Notes under the pieces: generated by a model | Seen by the model: only the letters and a program-made list of their open reading frames with translations | What the model was told of the DNA's origin: nothing | Databases searched by the model: none | Source: Curvibacter gracilis ATCC BAA-807 | GTDB lineage: Bacteria > Pseudomonadota > Gammaproteobacteria > Burkholderiales > Burkholderiaceae_C | Reading direction: 5' to 3' | Assembly (NCBI RefSeq): GCF_000518645.1 | Contig: NZ_KI912466.1 | Span: 183,792-247,791 of the forward strand | DNA: 64,000 bases | Made by a program: the position numbers and the translations under genes | Shown here: positions 62,133-64,000 of the stretch, piece after piece | Position numbering within the stretch: the stretch's first letter is position 1 | Layout of the letters: each line of letters opens with the position of its first letter

Positions 62133-63512
62133 ATGAGCCCATCCCCTCGCCAAATGCACCTGGGGGCCTTCCTGTTCGGGGTGGGCCACCATCTCGCAGC
62201 GTGGCGCCATCCGGACGTCGATCCGGCCGGCGCCGCCAGCCTGGCGCACTACCAGCGCCTGGCACGCCTGGCCGAAGCCGCCAAGTTCGACGCCATCTTC
62301 TGCGCCGACAACGTGGGCCTGTCCGACGCGCCAGCCCACCTGCTGGCGCGCAACGCCCTGCCCTACATGCTGGAGCCGCTGCAATTGCTGACGGCCCTGG
62401 CCGGCGCCACCGAGCGCATCGGCCTGGTGGCCACGGTGTCGACCAGCTACTTGCCGCCCTACCACCTGGCCCGCAAATTCGCCACCCTGGACCGCCTCAG
62501 CGAGGGCCGTTCAGGCTGGAACCTGGTCACCTCAGGCTCCGACTTCGAGGCCCGCAACTTCGGCCTGGACCAGCAGGCCGACCACGCCAGTCGCTACCAA
62601 CGCGCCCATGAATACGTGAAAGTGGCCCAAGGCCTGTGGGACAGCTGGGAGGACGACGCCTTCCGCTTCGACGCCCAGGCCGTCCAGTTCTTCGACCCGG
62701 CCAAGCTGCACCGCGTGAGCCATGAGGGCCCGCACTACTCGGTGCACGGCGCCTTGCAGACGCCGCGCCCCGTGCAGGGCTACCCGGTGATGGTCCAGGC
62801 CGGCTCGTCGGAAGACGGCCAGAACCTGGCCGCCGAGACCGCCGAGCTGGTCTTCACCGCCCAACAGACCGTGGAAGAGGCGCGTGCCTTCTACCAGGGC
62901 CTGAAGGCCCGGCTCCCGGCTTTCGGACGCTCCCCGGACGCCCTGAAGGTCCTCCCCGGCGTGTCCACTTTCGTGGGCCGCAGCGAGGCCGAGGCACAAG
63001 ACAAATACGAAGCCCTGCAGTCGCTGATCGACCCCGCGCAAGGCCTGGGTCTGCTGTCGGCCTTCCTGGGTGGGGTGGACCTGTCGGGCTACCCGCTGGA
63101 CGGCCCGTTGCCCGAGCTGCCGCGCACCGAAGGCTGGCAAAGCCGGCAAGACCTGTTCAGCGCCATGGCGCGCCGCGAGAACCTCAGCCTGCGCCAGCTC
63201 TACCAGAAGGTGATCTCGGCCCGTGGCCACTGGACCCTGGTGGGCACGCCCGTGCAGATCGCCGACCAGCTGGAGCACTGGTTCCAGACCGGCGCCGCCG
63301 ACGGCTTCAACGTGATGGGCCCCACCCTGCCCCACGGCCTGAGCGACTTCATCGAGGGGGTGCTGCCCGAGCTGCGCCGCCGCGGCCTGTTCCGCACCGA
63401 GTACACCGGCCGCACCCTGCGCGAGCACCTGGGCCTGCCCCGGCCGGCGCACCCGGCCGTCCTGGCTCGCCAGGCCATTCAAGCCACCGAGGTCGAGGCC
63501 AGCCCGGCCTGA
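62133..63512 (+). CDS. LLM-class flavin-dependent monooxygenase (NtaA/SnaA/DszA family)
   Basis: A 459-residue reduced-flavin-dependent monooxygenase. Family segments are MHLGAFLFGVGHHLAAWRHP at the start, AKFDAIFCADNVGL, LEPLQLLTALAGATERIGL, STSYLPPYHLARKFATLD, GRSGWNLVTS near 130 and ASRYQRAHEYV. The NtaA/DszA group uses FMNH2 from a partner reductase to cleave C-S or C-N bonds. With sbp and tauD it probably releases sulfite or sulfur from an organosulfur compound. A candidate reductase in the operon is the nitroreductase-family gene at 61212. Confidence 0.92.
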   Translation: MSPSPRQMHLGAFLFGVGHHLAAWRHPDVDPAGAASLAHYQRLARLAEAAKFDAIFCADNVGLSDAPAHLLARNALPYMLEPLQLLTALAGATERIGLVATVSTSYLPPYHLARKFATLDRLSEGRSGWNLVTSGSDFEARNFGLDQQADHASRYQRAHEYVKVAQGLWDSWEDDAFRFDAQAVQFFDPAKLHRVSHEGPHYSVHGALQTPRPVQGYPVMVQAGSSEDGQNLAAETAELVFTAQQTVEEARAFYQGLKARLPAFGRSPDALKVLPGVSTFVGRSEAEAQDKYEALQSLIDPAQGLGLLSAFLGGVDLSGYPLDGPLPELPRTEGWQSRQDLFSAMARRENLSLRQLYQKVISARGHWTLVGTPVQIADQLEHWFQTGAADGFNVMGPTLPHGLSDFIEGVLPELRRRGLFRTEYTGRTLREHLGLPRPAHPAVLARQAIQATEVEASPA

Positions 63513-63517
63513 CGCCC

Positions 63518-63539
63518 CAGGCCCGCTCGCGCGGGCCTG
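63518..63539 (+). other. Intercistronic GC hairpin
   Basis: Perfect 9-bp stem (CAGGCCCGC / GCGGGCCTG) with TCGC tetraloop in the 86-bp gap between the monooxygenase and TauD-like genes. It has no T-tract, so mRNA processing or partial attenuation is as likely as termination. Confidence 0.45.
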
Positions 63540-63598
63540 CCCTGCCCAGCCATCGTCCCCTGGCTCGGCCAGGAGAACCCAACCCAGAGCACCGAACC

Positions 63599-64000
63599 AT
63601 GTCCGCCACGCTTGCCCCCCAAACCTCTGCCGCTGCCACGGCACCGGCCCAGACCTTCGACATCCGCCCCTTTGACGGCGCGCTGGGCGCCGAGGTGATC
63701 GGCCTGGACCTGTCGCGCCCGGTCAACACCGACGACTTCCGCCGTATCCACCAGGCCCACCTGGACCACCACGTGCTGGTGTTCCGCGACCAGGCCAGCC
63801 TCACGCCCGATCAGCACGTGGCCTTCAGCGGGCGCTTCGGCCCGCTGCAGATCCATGTGCTCAACACCTTCGCCCTGCCAGGCCACCCTGAGGTGCTGAT
63901 CGTCTCGAACATCCTCGAAAACGGCAAACCCATCGGCCTGGGTGATGCTGGCGTGTTCTGGCACTCCGACCTGTCGTACAAAGAGAAGCCCAGCCTGGGC
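63599..64000 (+). CDS. TauD-family alpha-ketoglutarate-dependent dioxygenase (C-terminus beyond window)
   Basis: The first 134 residues of a non-heme Fe(II)/2-oxoglutarate dioxygenase. FDIRPFDGALGAEVIGLDLSRPV and HHVLVFRDQASLTPDQHVAFSGRFG are typical of TauD-type enzymes. The iron-binding HxD appears as FWHSDLSY near residue 123-125. The second iron His and the Arg that binds 2-oxoglutarate would lie past the right edge. In this operon it probably oxidises a sulfonate or alkyl sulfate to release sulfite or sulfate. Confidence 0.93.
   Translation, partial: MSATLAPQTSAAATAPAQTFDIRPFDGALGAEVIGLDLSRPVNTDDFRRIHQAHLDHHVLVFRDQASLTPDQHVAFSGRFGPLQIHVLNTFALPGHPEVLIVSNILENGKPIGLGDAGVFWHSDLSYKEKPSLG

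Overview
The window looks like a chromosomal segment of a GC-rich betaproteobacterium, most likely Burkholderiales. The grounds are very high GC in third codon positions, two Bug-type tripartite-tricarboxylate binding proteins, a urt/ure nitrogen module, and the style of the sensor systems. Genes are tightly packed, with many ATGA/GTGA stop-start overlaps. No phage, insertion sequence, CRISPR array or rRNA was seen.

Layout. 1-9 kb: the urea ABC transporter binding protein (urtA, running off the left edge), a membrane GGDEF/EAL protein, a FeeM-like N-acyl amino acid synthase, glutamate dehydrogenase, a Crp/Fnr regulator and a Bug protein. 9-13.5 kb: an overlapping two-gene sensory system in which one polypeptide joins an NCS1 permease, a Cys cluster, a histidine kinase and a receiver, followed by a LuxR-type regulator. 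13.7-20.3 kb: a CzcCBA-like heavy-metal RND pump with a PII-like protein. 20.3-23.1 kb: a diheme peroxidase-like and metallophosphoesterase pair. 23.3-27.9 kb: ureABCEFG, without ureD. 28-30.4 kb: a small Imm-like membrane protein and an OmpR/EnvZ-type pair, followed by tRNA-Ser(UGA) at 30.6 kb.

30.9-46.7 kb is a molybdenum/selenium region. Two xanthine-oxidase-family dehydrogenases (each a 2Fe-2S subunit plus a Tat-exported Mo subunit) flank a formate dehydrogenase locus. That locus reads fdnG-fdnH-fdnI-fdhE-selA-selB-selC on the minus strand. fdnG has an in-frame TGA followed by a convincing bacterial SECIS hairpin, so everything for selenocysteine insertion is here except selD.

46.8-53.7 kb: a PAS-GGDEF protein, an AMP/thymidine phosphorylase-like gene beside a PRPP synthetase-like gene, and a complete yfiR-yfiN-yfiB cyclic-di-GMP signalling operon. 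53.9-59.8 kb: an aromatic-acid-type catabolic cluster (fumarylacetoacetase, VOC protein, LysR regulator, FAD monooxygenase with a DUF2783-like partner, Bug protein). 60.1-64.0 kb: a sulfur-acquisition operon (sulfate-binding protein, nitroreductase, molbindin-like TOBE protein, flavin monooxygenase, TauD-like dioxygenase running off the right edge).

The strongest points for follow-up are the selenocysteine cassette with its SECIS, the permease-kinase fusion, the phosphorylase/PRPP synthetase pair, the PII-like protein with the metal pump, and several clean palindromic or repeated operator candidates. All family assignments come from reading the protein sequences by eye; no database search was run.
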